DNA of 54,900 nucleotides from Planctomyces sp. SH-PL62 (GTDB taxonomy: Bacteria; Planctomycetota; Planctomycetia; Planctomycetales; Planctomycetaceae), in NCBI GenBank assembly GCA_945893045.1, contig CAMDEA010000035.1, positions 1 to 54,900 of the forward strand. Direction: 5' to 3'. The translations under genes and the position numbers were made by a program. How positions within the stretch are numbered: position 1 is the first letter of the stretch; each line of letters starts with the position of its first letter. The notes below the pieces were generated by a model. It saw nothing but the letters and a program-made list of their open reading frames with translations. It was not told the origin of the DNA and searched no databases. Below, piece after piece: positions 8,366 to 17,201 of the stretch.

Positions 8366-8507
8366 AATCAGGGGTCACAAAATCATGAACCGCGGAAGGG
8401 ATTATTTCAGGGCGCGATCCCCGTCGATAGCGGCTTCAGGCTTTATGACTTTGTGATCCATGATTCTGTTTTCTGCGTTCGAGCAACGTCCCAGCCGAGA
8501 AACAAAG
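8366..8507. other. Intergenic spacer with weak inverted repeat
   Basis: About 140 bp between the FG-GAP gene and the ABC ATPase gene. A GGGTCACAAAATCATGA string near 8376 is loosely mirrored by TTATGACTTTGTGATCC ending near 8459. No protein is seen. Confidence 0.4.
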
Positions 8508-9842
8508 TTATTTCCGGATCGGCTTCCGCTGGAAAAACCACACCCACCCGTGGTCTTCGATCTCGGTGGGGAGTTGTGATTGCAGTTTTTCACGCCGCTC
8601 GTAGAGGGATTTCTGCTCGTCGCTGAGCGTCTTGCGTTCGGCTTTGTTGAGGATTTTGTCCTTGCTGAAAATCTTCTCGATGATCTCCCGTCTCCGCTTC
8701 TCGATCGGCTTGAGCTGCTCGCGGATCGCTTCGTGTTGTTGCTTCTCGGCGTCGGTCAGGTCTTTCATCGGTGGCTTGAGGTAGGCCATGTCTCCCACGA
8801 GCAAGTCCGGGTATCCATCACCGTTCCAATCGGTCACGCAGACTTTGGATCGAATCCCTCGTGTTGGCTTGGCGGGAGTCTTGGAACCGTACTCGGCGTC
8901 GCCAGGTGCGATGAGTTGCTCCGCCTTCGCAAGCTGCGGCTCAGTCGGCGAACCAATGTTGCGGAACAGTGAGACCGCACCATCGCCGCCTCCGACCAGC
9001 AGATCGAGGTCTCCATCACCGTCCCAGTCGAAAGGGAACGGTCCCGCATCACCCGCAACCCTCAACGGCTTGCTGGTGACTTCCAAGAGTTGCTCTTTGC
9101 CAAAAGCAGACGCAGTCGGGGTGCCTTCATTGGGAATGAAATACACCTGGCCGTTGATTGTCCCAACCAAGAGGTCGAGATCTTTGTCGCCATCCCAATC
9201 CACCGCGTGGACGGCGGTCGCGTTGCCGGTCGAAAACATTTGCTTGTCAGGATTCGGAACGATGCGCTCGCCCTGATAGATCACAACCCAACCCGTTGGC
9301 GAATCGTCGGACTCCTCCCATTTGCAATCGCCGACAATCTCAATCGAGCCGTCGTCCTTCCGCTTCACGCCGCCACCGGGATTGATGGCGCGGCTCTGTT
9401 TGTTCTTGAGTAACTCCTTGTCCGCGAAAGTTCGACCGGGGCCGCCGCGAAAGAAATACAACTCGCCCGGCCAGGAACCGGACAACAGATCGACATGACC
9501 GTCACCATTGAGGTCCACCAACTGTGGACCGAAGCCGACACATCAGCCCGAGGGAATCGTCCCCTCTGACTTGCCCTCCTTGAACTTCACTCCGGCCGCC
9601 AGCTTCGGCTGCGTGTCGGTTCCCTCGTTGCGGTAAATCCAGAGCTGCCCTTCGCCGAACTGTCCGACGAGCAAATCTCGCACGCCATCGCCGTCGAAGT
9701 CTCCGATAAACGGAGCCGCATGGCCGACCTCCGTGTCGATCACCTTTCCCGCCGCCATCAACCGCATGGGAGGCTCGAACTCATCCGAGACTTTTTCGGG
9801 AGGTGCGCCAAAAACTGTCACGATCAAGATCGTCCGCCACAT
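8508..9842 (-). CDS. FG-GAP/VCBS repeat protein interrupted by an in-frame TGA (candidate selenoprotein or pseudogene)
   Basis: One frame of 445 codons runs from ATG 9842 (AGGAGA seven bases upstream) to the stop at 8508, broken only by a TGA at 9543-9545 (codon 100). Both sides are the same protein: calcium-binding-like D.DGDG..DLLVG repeats occur before it (DFDGDGVRDLLVGQ) and at least four times after it. Across the stop the reading is GTIPSG-TGA-CVGFGPQLVDLNG. My recollection is that planctomycete relatives have adjacent cysteines at this point. A perfect hairpin begins 12 nt after the TGA and fits the bacterial SECIS layout. Alternatives are a nonsense mutation, a sequencing error, or two separate genes. 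Such proteins form secreted beta-propellers. The C-terminus (about residues 380-430) is a Lys/Glu-rich helix. Confidence 0.7.
9496..9545 (-). promoter_or_regulatory. Candidate bacterial SECIS element after the in-frame TGA
   Basis: On the minus strand, the TGA (9543-9545) is followed by 12 nt and then GGUCCACAGUUGGUGGACC (9512-9530): a 7-bp perfect stem with loop AGUUG. The loop starts 19 nt after the TGA and has G at its second position. The published bacterial SECIS model, as I recall it, asks for a 16-37 nt distance, an upper stem of 4-16 bp and a G in the first two loop bases, so all three are met. A weaker lower stem pairs UGAU-G-UGUC with GACGGUCA and puts the TGA at the base, as in E. 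coli fdhF. GDG-coding repeats favour such pairing by chance, so this is not proof. Confidence 0.4.
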
Positions 9843-10161
9843 GTTCGTCTCCTATTCATAATTTGAATCAGCACGATGTGATTTCGGCTCAGCGCGATTC
9901 AGGAACGACGTCGTTTGGCTTTTGATTTATTGTTTTCAAGCCAGCGATCAATTTCAGGCCGCAACTGCATCGCAGCATGGAGTAACTCCCGAATCCCAGC
10001 AAGACAGCCGGCACTCGGTGGGTTGGCGAACCATTGAACAATCGCCGTTCGCTTCCGCAGGCCCGTCGATCCGCTACGATTTGGACCGTGAGCGGATGGC
10101 CGCTCACCAAGCCATCAAAGGTCTCTCCACTCACTCCCGCCTAATACTGCACGAGGATGCC
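9843..10161. other. Divergent intergenic region, no gene seen
   Basis: About 320 bp separate the divergent FG-GAP gene and secreted HEAT-like gene. A plus-strand frame is open through much of it in phase with the downstream gene, but it lacks a signal peptide and a ribosome site and is not taken as coding. Promoters for both genes should lie here. Confidence 0.5.
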
Positions 10162-11307
10162 ATGCCACGTTCGACGATCCGTGTTGTTTTGATCGCGATT
10201 CTCTTGATTCCGCCTTTGAATTGCTTCGCCGCCGACACGGCAACGCTGGTGCTGGCGATTAAGGCCGTCGGCCGTGAAGGGCGGGGCAACCGCGAGGCGA
10301 ATCAAGCGGTTGTTGAATTGTCACAACAGGACGTGTCAGCTTTGCCCGCCGTGCTGAGGGGATTCCGTGACGCGAATCCGCTCGCGGCGAATTATCTGCG
10401 CGGTGCGGTCGAAGCCATTGCGGATCGGACGCTCAAGGCGGGCAAGCCGCTGCCGAAGGAGTCGCTCGAAAAGCTGATTCGCGATGTCGAGCAAGACCCG
10501 CGGGGGCGACGGCTCGCCTACGAGTTGCTGGTGCGTGTGGATAACTCCGCGCCGGATCGGATCATTCCGGACTTGCTGCTCGATCCGAGTCCGGAGTTTC
10601 GCCGCGACGCGGTTGCTCGGCTGATTGTTTCCGGTGAGAAGTTGCTCAAGGACAAAGCCGAAGACGACGCGAAGGCCGCGTTCAAGAAAGCCTTGTCCGG
10701 CGCAACCGACGATGACCAAGTCAAAACGATCGCCAAACAGCTCAAGGGATTGAAGGAAGAGATTGATCTTCAGAAGCACTTCGGATTTCTGACGTCGTGG
10801 CGAGTCGTCGGCCCGTTCGACAACGAGGGTCTGAAGGGTTTTGATATCACTTACCCGCCCGAAGAAAAGCTCGACTTCGCCGCGAAGTACGAAGGCCAGA
10901 AGGGGGAGGTCGCCTGGGACAAGGTCGCGACCGACCACGAGTACGGCATCGTCAACATCGCCAAGCAAATCGCTCCGCACAAAGGCGCGGCCATGTATCT
11001 GACGACCGAGTTTCATAGCTCGGCCGCGCGGGTCGTGGAATTCCGGCTCGGCACGCCGAACGCTTGGAAGATTTGGGTCAACGGCAAACTACTGTTCGGC
11101 CGCGACGAATACCATCGTGGCATGGCCATCGACCAATACCGCGTGCGCGGCGAACTCAAGCCCGGAGCCAACACGATCCTTCTAAAACTTTGCCAAAACG
11201 AACAGAAGGACGACTGGGCTCAGCGTTATGAGTTTCAGCTTCGCGTTGCCGACTTGTCTGGCTTGGGCCTGCCTTCGCAGCCTGCCCAAACGACATCGCA
11301 AAAGTAG
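10162..11307 (+). CDS. Secreted protein with HEAT-like region and C-terminal jelly-roll-like domain
   Basis: A 381-residue protein. The start is set at 10162 because it places a signal peptide (STIRVVLIAILLIPPLNCFA) at the N-terminus and has GAGGAT upstream. Residues about 25-205 are helical and resemble HEAT-type repeats (REANQAVVELSQQDVSALPA, RIIPDLLLDPSPEFRRDAVA). Residues about 215-365 are beta-rich with FLTSWRVVGPFDNEGLKGFD and FRLGTPNAWKIWVNGKLLFG, the pattern of galactose-binding-like domains in secreted planctomycete enzymes. No catalytic motif was seen. The PQQ-propeller gene follows by 36 bp, so the two are probably cotranscribed. Confidence 0.7.
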   Translation: MPRSTIRVVLIAILLIPPLNCFAADTATLVLAIKAVGREGRGNREANQAVVELSQQDVSALPAVLRGFRDANPLAANYLRGAVEAIADRTLKAGKPLPKESLEKLIRDVEQDPRGRRLAYELLVRVDNSAPDRIIPDLLLDPSPEFRRDAVARLIVSGEKLLKDKAEDDAKAAFKKALSGATDDDQVKTIAKQLKGLKEEIDLQKHFGFLTSWRVVGPFDNEGLKGFDITYPPEEKLDFAAKYEGQKGEVAWDKVATDHEYGIVNIAKQIAPHKGAAMYLTTEFHSSAARVVEFRLGTPNAWKIWVNGKLLFGRDEYHRGMAIDQYRVRGELKPGANTILLKLCQNEQKDDWAQRYEFQLRVADLSGLGLPSQPAQTTSQK

Positions 11308-11343
11308 TTCTCTGTCTCACTCAACTCCCGCGAGGACCGCGTC

Positions 11344-12597
11344 ATGTTGTTTCGTTCGTTGGTTTCGACTTTCGCATTCGGCCTGTTGTTGACCGCCACT
11401 CAACCAGTCTCTGCAGATTGGCGGCAGTTCCGCGGCAGTGATTCGTCCGCGGTCGCGTTGGACTCCAAGCTGCCGGCCGAATGGGTTGATGGGGACAAGC
11501 CGCAGAACATCGCCTGGAAACTGAAATTGCCGGGACGCGGGCTGGGCAGTCCGATCGTGGTGAATGGCCGCGTCTTCGTGACGTGCAGCAGCGGCTTTGC
11601 TCAGGATCGGTTGCATGTACTGTGCTTCGATGCTGCGAAGGGACAGAAGCTGTGGGAGCGTCAGTTCTGGGCGACTGGCCGGACGATGACGCATCCCAAG
11701 ACCTGCACTGCGGCCTCATCGCCGTGCAGCGATGGGCAGCGGATCTTCGCGTTGTTTTCGAGTAATGACATCGTCTGCCTCGACCTCGATGGCAACTTGC
11801 AGTGGTTCCGAGGCATCACGCATGACTTTCCGAATTGCAGCAACAGCCTGGGTATGGCCTCGTCGCCGATCGTGATTGGCGACACGCTCATTGCTCAGAC
11901 GGAGAATGATGCTGACTCGTTCGCGAACGGCTTGGATGTCTACACGGGCGAGTCGCGTTGGAAGCGGACTCGGCCGAAGCGAGCCAGTTGGACCTCGCCG
12001 TCGCCGCTGAAAGATTCTGTGTCTGGCGAAACGCTCGCGCTGTTGCAGTCGTCCGCTGGCGTCGAGGCGGTCAAGCCGCAAACTGGCGAAGTCGTTTGGA
12101 CCTACAAAAGTGGTGCGGCGACAATCCCTTCGCTGACCGTCTCGGAGGGCTTGGCCTATGTTCCCTCGAATGGTTTGACAGTCCTCCAAACCGAGGCTGG
12201 CAAGTCCGAACCGAAACAACTTTGGAATGTGGCCAAGCTCGGCCCTGCAACTCCCACTCCGCTGGTGCTCGGCAAGAAAGCGTATGTGCTCGGCGGTGCC
12301 GGGGTGCTGGCATGTGCGAATGTCGAAGACGGTCAGACGGCGTGGCAACTGCGTCTTGAGGGACCGTTCACCGCGTCTCCGGTCGCGACCGCAGATCGAT
12401 TGTACTTCGTCAGCGAAACCGGAGTTTGCCAGGTCGTGCAGATTGGTGGCGAGAAGGGTGAAGTCGTCGGCAAGAGCGAACTCACGCTCGGCAAGAACGA
12501 ACCGGCCGATTTGATTCAGAGCACTCCGGCGATTGACGGCAACGCGCTCTTCATTCGCAGCGACGCCTTTCTCTGGAAGATCGCCGAGACGAAGTAG
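11344..12597 (+). CDS. Secreted PQQ-like beta-propeller protein
   Basis: A 417-residue protein with a clear signal peptide (SLVSTFAFGLLLTATQPVSA) directly followed by WRQFRGSDSSAVALDSKLP, the usual opening of planctomycete outer-membrane-biogenesis-like PQQ propellers. Repeats of the form SPIVVNGRVFVTC, VLCFDAAKGQKLWERQF, VKPQTGEVVWTYKSG and SPVATADRLYFVSETG give about seven blades. Without the methanol-dehydrogenase catalytic residues it is more likely a binding or scaffold protein than an enzyme. GAGGA lies upstream of the ATG. Its stop codon lies inside the left arm of the inverted repeat at 12594-12675. Confidence 0.8.
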   Translation: MLFRSLVSTFAFGLLLTATQPVSADWRQFRGSDSSAVALDSKLPAEWVDGDKPQNIAWKLKLPGRGLGSPIVVNGRVFVTCSSGFAQDRLHVLCFDAAKGQKLWERQFWATGRTMTHPKTCTAASSPCSDGQRIFALFSSNDIVCLDLDGNLQWFRGITHDFPNCSNSLGMASSPIVIGDTLIAQTENDADSFANGLDVYTGESRWKRTRPKRASWTSPSPLKDSVSGETLALLQSSAGVEAVKPQTGEVVWTYKSGAATIPSLTVSEGLAYVPSNGLTVLQTEAGKSEPKQLWNVAKLGPATPTPLVLGKKAYVLGGAGVLACANVEDGQTAWQLRLEGPFTASPVATADRLYFVSETGVCQVVQIGGEKGEVVGKSELTLGKNEPADLIQSTPAIDGNALFIRSDAFLWKIAETK

Positions 12598-12675
12598 GTC
12601 AGCCTTTCCAGGCTGACCCGAAGAACGATCGACGTGATTTTGGCCGTTCGGGTCAGGCTAGAAAGCCTGACCTAC
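12594..12675. repeat. GTAGGTCAGGCT-type inverted repeat overlapping a stop codon
   Basis: The arms 12594-12623 and 12646-12675 pair at about 26 of 30 positions. The left arm starts on the last codon and stop of the PQQ-propeller gene, so the element probably forms the 3' hairpin of that transcript. It ends 11 bp before the crcB start. Confidence 0.8.
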
Positions 12676-12686
12676 GTGGGGGAACT

Positions 12687-13079
12687 ATGCGTCCGTGGCT
12701 CGGCGTGTTGTTGGTCGCGATCGGCGGTGCGATCGGTGCCGTCGCGCGACATGCCTCAAACGAACTTTGCCGCCGGCTGCTGGAAAGCACACTCGGCCGC
12801 TTCTGGCCGCTGAGCACTCTGCTGGTCAACGTGGTCGGTTGCTTCGCCATCGGTATGCTGATGGCGTTGTATCGTCGCGAGCAACTGAGCGACGAATGGC
12901 GGTTGCTGCTGGTCACTGGCGGACTCGGTGCGCTGACGACGTTCTCGGCCTTTAGTTTTGACACGCTGATGCTGGCTCGCGAGCACACGTTCGCGCTGGC
13001 GATCCTCAACACGGCGGCGAATGTCGTGTTCTGCTTGTTGGCCGTGTGGCTCGGCTGGTGGCTGGGTGGCGGTCAGTGA
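12687..13079 (+). CDS. crcB: Fluoride channel CrcB/Fluc
   Basis: A 130-residue protein of four membrane helices with the family marks GGAIGAVARH (residues 13-22), TLLVNVVGCFAIGML (44-58) with the pore asparagine, and GGLGALTTFSAFSFDTL with the TFS stretch and the two conserved phenylalanines. Fluc channels are dual-topology dimers that export fluoride from the cytoplasm. Length is normal. A fluoride riboswitch is often upstream of crcB, but here the 90 bp before the start hold only an inverted repeat. It is therefore likely constitutive or transcribed from upstream. Confidence 0.92.
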   Translation: MRPWLGVLLVAIGGAIGAVARHASNELCRRLLESTLGRFWPLSTLLVNVVGCFAIGMLMALYRREQLSDEWRLLLVTGGLGALTTFSAFSFDTLMLAREHTFALAILNTAANVVFCLLAVWLGWWLGGGQ

Positions 13080-13186
13080 TTCTCGATGGTGAGCGGGGGC
13101 GTCAGTCCCATTGGCGTACCGGAACGCGCTGCTGTGCGAGTGGAGCACAGCAGGTCTGACTCGGACCCCGGTCACCATCGGAAAAC

Positions 13187-14635
13187 TCAGCGTGGACTCA
13201 GCGCTAGTCGGCGACGTTTCGCCGATGTTTTCCTCCGTCGCGATTGGAATTTGGACGCACGCGGAGTCGCGAGCGACTCATCCGCGAGACGTGCAAACCC
13301 ATTCTCGGCGGCTTGTCGATAACACTTGGTCAGCGGCAAGTCCTCAAAGTTCTTGTCGAGAAACGACTCGACCGTTCCGCCGAGCGACATCACCGTCTCA
13401 CCGAGCCGAATCAACTCGCTTGCCGACTCGCTCAGGCAGTGAACTCCGAGAAGCTCCAACGATTCGCGATGAAAGAGCAGCTTCAACATCGCTGACGGCG
13501 ACCCGCTGAACTGACCGAGCGAAGTGTCCGCAAACCGCGCGACTCCGACTTCGTAAGCGACGAGGTCGTGGCTGAGTTGCTCTTCTGTCGCTCCGACCGA
13601 CGCGAGTTCGGGCATCGTCAACAGCCCGTGAGAAATCGGCGAAGTAGCGTTCGATCGTTCCCCAAAGAGATGCTCGATGACTCGGCGACTTTGATTCATC
13701 GACGCGCGGGCGAGAACCGGAAAACCGACGACATCACCAATTCCGTAAATGTGTTTGATCCATGTCTGGCCCTGCTCATTGCACCACAAGCGGCCTTGCT
13801 CATCGGGCACTAAGCCGGCTGCGCTGAGATTCAGCGAACTCGTGTTGCCGCGGCGACCGGCGGCGTACAGCACGCACTCCGCCAGCATGCTCTGGCCCCC
13901 CTCCAGTCGCACGGCAGCGCGATCGTCGAACGTCTTCTCAATGTCCAGGACGGATCGGCCGAGGCGGAATCGGACACCGCAACGGTCGGCCTGTCGCCGG
14001 AAGTGATGGATCAACTCTCGATCCCATGCCGCCAGCAGTCTCCGCTGCGAATCGACGAAGACCACGCGAGTCCCCAACACGGCGAAAAACATCGCCGACT
14101 CCAGCGCTGCGAGGTCGGCACCGACCACGATCATCGACTTCGGCAGGCGCGGGAGCGCCAGCAACTCATCGCTATCGAGAATCGTCTGACCGTCAAACGG
14201 CACCCAGCTTGGCCGGATCGGTTTCGTGCCGACTGCCAACACAATCTTGTCACCAGTCAGCCGTTGAACCCCGTTCGAGTGAGTGCTGACTTCCACTTCA
14301 TTCGGTCCGACAAAGCGCGGTCGTCCGTCGATGAAGTCGGCACCCTCCTGGTTCAAGCGCGTTTCCACCGAGGAGGTTTCTTGTTGTGCGGCAGCGTTCG
14401 AGAATTGCCACAGTTGCTGCATCGTTCCTTGGCGATCAAGGACGAAGCGTTGAGGCGAATGCTCATGCTGACGAGTTTCGGTCATCAGCAATGCCGCGTC
14501 GCGGAGCGACTGAGTCGGCGGCGTTTCGTCATTGCGGCATTCGATCAACGCCACATGTTTGTCGCGCTGGACGGCTTCCAGCGCGGCGAACCGGCCGTGG
14601 CGATCATGCCCCAGGACAATCAAGTCGTACCGCAT
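13187..14635 (-). CDS. SthA-like pyridine nucleotide-disulfide oxidoreductase with degenerate cofactor motifs
   Basis: A 482-residue protein that aligns along its length with soluble transhydrogenase/dihydrolipoamide dehydrogenase: N-terminal FAD domain, ATG motif IVLAVGTKPIRP (131-142), second Rossmann motif, FAD motif IYGIGDVVGFPVLARASMNQ, and C-terminal dimerisation domain. The redox CXXXXC is absent, as in part in SthA. More striking, the FAD motif GXGXXG reads GHDRHG (9-14) and the NAD(P) motif GXGXXG reads GADLAA (172-177), so both central glycines are aspartate. It may be a flavoprotein with altered binding or a structural paralogue. The start ATG 14635 has AAGAG upstream. The C-terminal tail is very basic. 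Confidence 0.75.
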   Translation of the reverse strand: MRYDLIVLGHDRHGRFAALEAVQRDKHVALIECRNDETPPTQSLRDAALLMTETRQHEHSPQRFVLDRQGTMQQLWQFSNAAAQQETSSVETRLNQEGADFIDGRPRFVGPNEVEVSTHSNGVQRLTGDKIVLAVGTKPIRPSWVPFDGQTILDSDELLALPRLPKSMIVVGADLAALESAMFFAVLGTRVVFVDSQRRLLAAWDRELIHHFRRQADRCGVRFRLGRSVLDIEKTFDDRAAVRLEGGQSMLAECVLYAAGRRGNTSSLNLSAAGLVPDEQGRLWCNEQGQTWIKHIYGIGDVVGFPVLARASMNQSRRVIEHLFGERSNATSPISHGLLTMPELASVGATEEQLSHDLVAYEVGVARFADTSLGQFSGSPSAMLKLLFHRESLELLGVHCLSESASELIRLGETVMSLGGTVESFLDKNFEDLPLTKCYRQAAENGFARLADESLATPRASKFQSRRRKTSAKRRRLALSPR

Positions 14636-14855
14636 GATGGACTCTTTTAAGCTGGCGTCGTCCTCAGAGACGCACTGTGAAAAGCCACGTCCCTTCCGGT
14701 TCGTCATCGGAAGACTTGAACGGTCAGCTAAACCTGTCTGGTCAAAACGCCTGGCGAATCTGGAAAACCGGGTCCGATCAGAACGATCGTGCTGGTGCAG
14801 GCTGGCCGTTCCATTTTTCCCGATCGCTTCAGGCGATACCACGTGTGCGGCCAAG

Positions 14856-14941
14856 TGAGATGTTTAACCCCAACGCCAGCGGCGTGGGCGCGTAGACCAG
14901 CGACGCCCGCGCACGCCGTTGGCGTTGCGGTTAAACATCTC
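14856..14941. repeat. TGAGATGTTTAACC-type inverted repeat
   Basis: The left arm 14856-14892 and right arm 14907-14941 pair over about 35 bp with a few mismatches around a short spacer. The outer ends are TGAGATGTTTAACC and GGTTAAACATCTCA, with a GCGTTGGCGTTG-rich middle. It lies in the promoter-side gap of the SthA-like gene. Confidence 0.8.
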
Positions 14942-15001
14942 ATTCATCACCGCGAGCGATATAAGTTCGAGGACGAAAGATGAACCGCACACGTCTGACT
15001 T

Positions 15002-15030
15002 CATTTTTCGCCCTCCATTTTCCGCCAGCT
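15002..15030. repeat. Single arm of the CGCCCTTCATTTTCCGCCAG palindrome family
   Basis: This 29-bp stretch matches the left arms of the elements at 27286, 30317 and 30934 with few changes, but no matching right arm follows. It is probably a decayed or half copy. It ends 26 bp before the helicase start. Confidence 0.65.
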
Positions 15031-15056
15031 AGTCCGAACAGATTTTGCAGCGTCCC

Positions 15057-16961
15057 ATGAAATCCACCGACCACTTTCAAAACCTTCTGCGTTGCCTCGA
15101 CCTGGAAGGCGAAGCGGAAGCCAATGACGTCGTGAAGCAGTCTCGGCAGTTGAGCGGCGAGTCCGCTGAGCGAACCGGCCGATGTCTGCTCGGCTTGGCG
15201 ATTCGAGAGGAAGCGGCCGGATTCGGTGGGCGAGTGCTACTGACGCTGGGCAAGCGTGATCGGCGCGTCGAGCTGCCGTGGACGAAACTAAACTCCGGCA
15301 GTCCGGTCGTACTTTCCGAAGAGCACGCCGCGGAAAGCGTTGCGTGTCGCGGCGTCATCACCGGCCGCGATCGCGAGACGATCACGGTCGCACTGTCACA
15401 GTCGCCGGAACCGAGCAGCGATCGACCGACGTTTCGATTGGACTGGTCGTCGGATGAAATTTCGCGCGAGCGACAACGAGCGGCACTCAAGCAAGTCGCG
15501 GCGGCGGACCACGGCCGGCTCGCAGCGTTGAAGCGAAAGTTGCTCGGTGAGGAATCGCCGGAATTCGTGGCAGACGGGCCGCTCCCTAACGGTCGCGGTA
15601 CGGATGCGTGGCGACTTGATGAGTCGCAACGCGCAGCCGTTGCTCATGCGATGGCAGCGAAAGAGGTAGCGGTCATTCATGGCCCGCCGGGAACGGGAAA
15701 GACGACGGCGGTTGTCGAACTCATTCGGCAGGCAGTGCAGCGCGGCGAGCGAGTGCTGGCGTGTGCTCCCAGCAATCTGGCGGTCGATAATTTGCTGGAG
15801 CGCTTCTTGGCAGCGGGTGAGCGAGCGATTCGCGTGGGACATCCGGCGCGCGTGTTGCCGGAGTTGCGCGAGCATACGCTCGACCTGCAAGTGGCGGCGC
15901 ATCCCGATTTGAAGTTGGCTCGCGAGTGGAAGAAGCAGGCGTGGGCGCTGCGGCGTCAGGCGAGCAAGTTCACGCGAACCGCTCCAGAGAAAGGTGCGCG
16001 GCGTGAACAGCGGGACGAAGCCAACCGATTGCTGGCCGATGCGCGGAAGATGGAAGAGCGGCTGGTCGCACACTTGCTCGAATCCGCGACGGTCGTGTGT
16101 GCGACGCTGACGGGACTCGATGACGAGTTGCTCGGCAAGTTGCAGTTCGACTTGGCGGTGATCGACGAGGCGGCTCAGACCACCGAGCCGGCTTGTTGGA
16201 TTCCGCTGCTGCGAGCCAAACGATTGGTGCTGGCGGGGGATCATTGCCAGTTGCCGCCGACGATCCTGTCGAGCACAGCGAAGCAACTCGGCTTTGATGT
16301 CAGCCTGATGGAGCGGCTCGTCGCGCGTTGGGGCGACGTGATCTCGCGGCAGCTCACGACGCAGTACCGGATGCACGAGCAAATCATGCGGTTCTCTTCC
16401 GACGAGTTCTATGACTCGTCACTGATCGCCGCCGACTGCGTGCGCGAGCATGTCTTGGCCGACCTTCCGCACGTCGTCCCCTGCCCTCTCGTTCAATCAG
16501 CGATGCAATTCATTGACACGGCCGGCTCGGACTGCGTCGAGCAAGCGGAGGCCGATGGTTCGAGCCGCAACAATCCGGGCGAAGCGGACATCGTCGCTCG
16601 GCAAGCTCAGCAGCTACTCGCAGCGGGGGTTACTCCGTCCGAGATTGCGATCATCACGCCGTATGCGGCACAGGCCCGGCTGCTGCGAACGCTGCTCGAC
16701 AACGCGGCCATCGAGATCGACACCGTGGACGGCTTCCAAGGCCGCGAGAAAGAAGCAGTCGTGATCTCGCTGGTGCGCTCGAACACGACCGGCGAGGTCG
16801 GCTTCTTGGCGGACACACGCCGCACGAACGTCGCCCTCACGCGAGCACGCCGCAAGCTGATCGTCATCGGCGACAGCAGCACGCTCGCGAATCACGATTT
16901 TTATCGGCGGCTGCTCGATCACTTCGAACGCGAAGGAGCGTACGGAACCGTGTGGGATTAG
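15057..16961 (+). CDS. Superfamily 1 helicase, Upf1/IGHMBP2-like
   Basis: A 634-residue protein with all SF1 motifs: Walker A GPPGTGKTT (209-217), motif Ia CAPSNLAVDNL, motif II VIDEAAQ (368-374), motif III GDHCQLPPT (394-402), motif IV TTQYRMHEQIMRFSS, motif V TVDGFQGREKEAVVISLVRS, and motif VI TNVALTRARRKLIVIGD. This is the SF1B Upf1/SMUBP2 type, which unwinds DNA or RNA 5' to 3'. The N-terminal 130 residues form a beta-rich domain as in IGHMBP2. Residues 175-182 (PLPNGRGT) between the two are encoded by a copy of a dispersed 25-bp repeat. ATG 15057 is preferred over a TTG four codons upstream. The physiological role is not known. Confidence 0.88.
   Translation: MKSTDHFQNLLRCLDLEGEAEANDVVKQSRQLSGESAERTGRCLLGLAIREEAAGFGGRVLLTLGKRDRRVELPWTKLNSGSPVVLSEEHAAESVACRGVITGRDRETITVALSQSPEPSSDRPTFRLDWSSDEISRERQRAALKQVAAADHGRLAALKRKLLGEESPEFVADGPLPNGRGTDAWRLDESQRAAVAHAMAAKEVAVIHGPPGTGKTTAVVELIRQAVQRGERVLACAPSNLAVDNLLERFLAAGERAIRVGHPARVLPELREHTLDLQVAAHPDLKLAREWKKQAWALRRQASKFTRTAPEKGARREQRDEANRLLADARKMEERLVAHLLESATVVCATLTGLDDELLGKLQFDLAVIDEAAQTTEPACWIPLLRAKRLVLAGDHCQLPPTILSSTAKQLGFDVSLMERLVARWGDVISRQLTTQYRMHEQIMRFSSDEFYDSSLIAADCVREHVLADLPHVVPCPLVQSAMQFIDTAGSDCVEQAEADGSSRNNPGEADIVARQAQQLLAAGVTPSEIAIITPYAAQARLLRTLLDNAAIEIDTVDGFQGREKEAVVISLVRSNTTGEVGFLADTRRTNVALTRARRKLIVIGDSSTLANHDFYRRLLDHFEREGAYGTVWD
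15579..15603. repeat. Dispersed 25-bp repeat arm inside the helicase gene
   Basis: The 25-mer starting CCGCTCCCTAACGGTCGCGG is identical to 35146-35170, where it forms one arm of an intergenic inverted repeat. Here only one arm is present, and it is translated as part of GPLPNGRGTD at the junction between the N-terminal domain and the helicase core. Confidence 0.8.
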
Positions 16962-16977
16962 CCCGCGTGATGTCACT

Positions 16978-17051
16978 GTAGCCCGACCCCTTGTGGGTCG
17001 GACGATTCCTCGATTAGGCCGAATCGTCCAGGCCACAAGGGCCTGGGCTAC
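16978..17051. repeat. GTAGCCC-type inverted repeat
   Basis: The arms 16978-17008 and 17021-17051 pair at about 25 of 31 positions with a 12-nt loop. It lies 16 bp after the helicase stop and could act as a 3' hairpin. Confidence 0.75.
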
Positions 17052-17201
17052 AGGATCATCGTCGTTCGGAGCATCCGCCCTCGCTGACGCTTCGGGTTAC
17101 ATTGCCGACGCTGGCAGCATCGGCTGCGAGTCGATCAGATGTGGCGACTGGCGAGCGGTCTCGCGAGTCGTCTTTTCATTTTCATCCTCGGAGCGTGAAT
17201 C

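Larger units (their letters stand above)
14636..15056. other. Intergenic region with two palindromic elements
   Basis: About 420 bp between the divergent SthA-like and helicase genes. It holds the large inverted repeat at 14856-14941 and a single arm of the CGCCCTTCATTTTCCGCCAG family at 15002-15030. No protein was supported. Confidence 0.55.

Noticed and set aside
12600..12686. Fluoride riboswitch before crcB
   Set aside because: The gap holds only an inverted repeat; the conserved fluoride-aptamer segments were not found.
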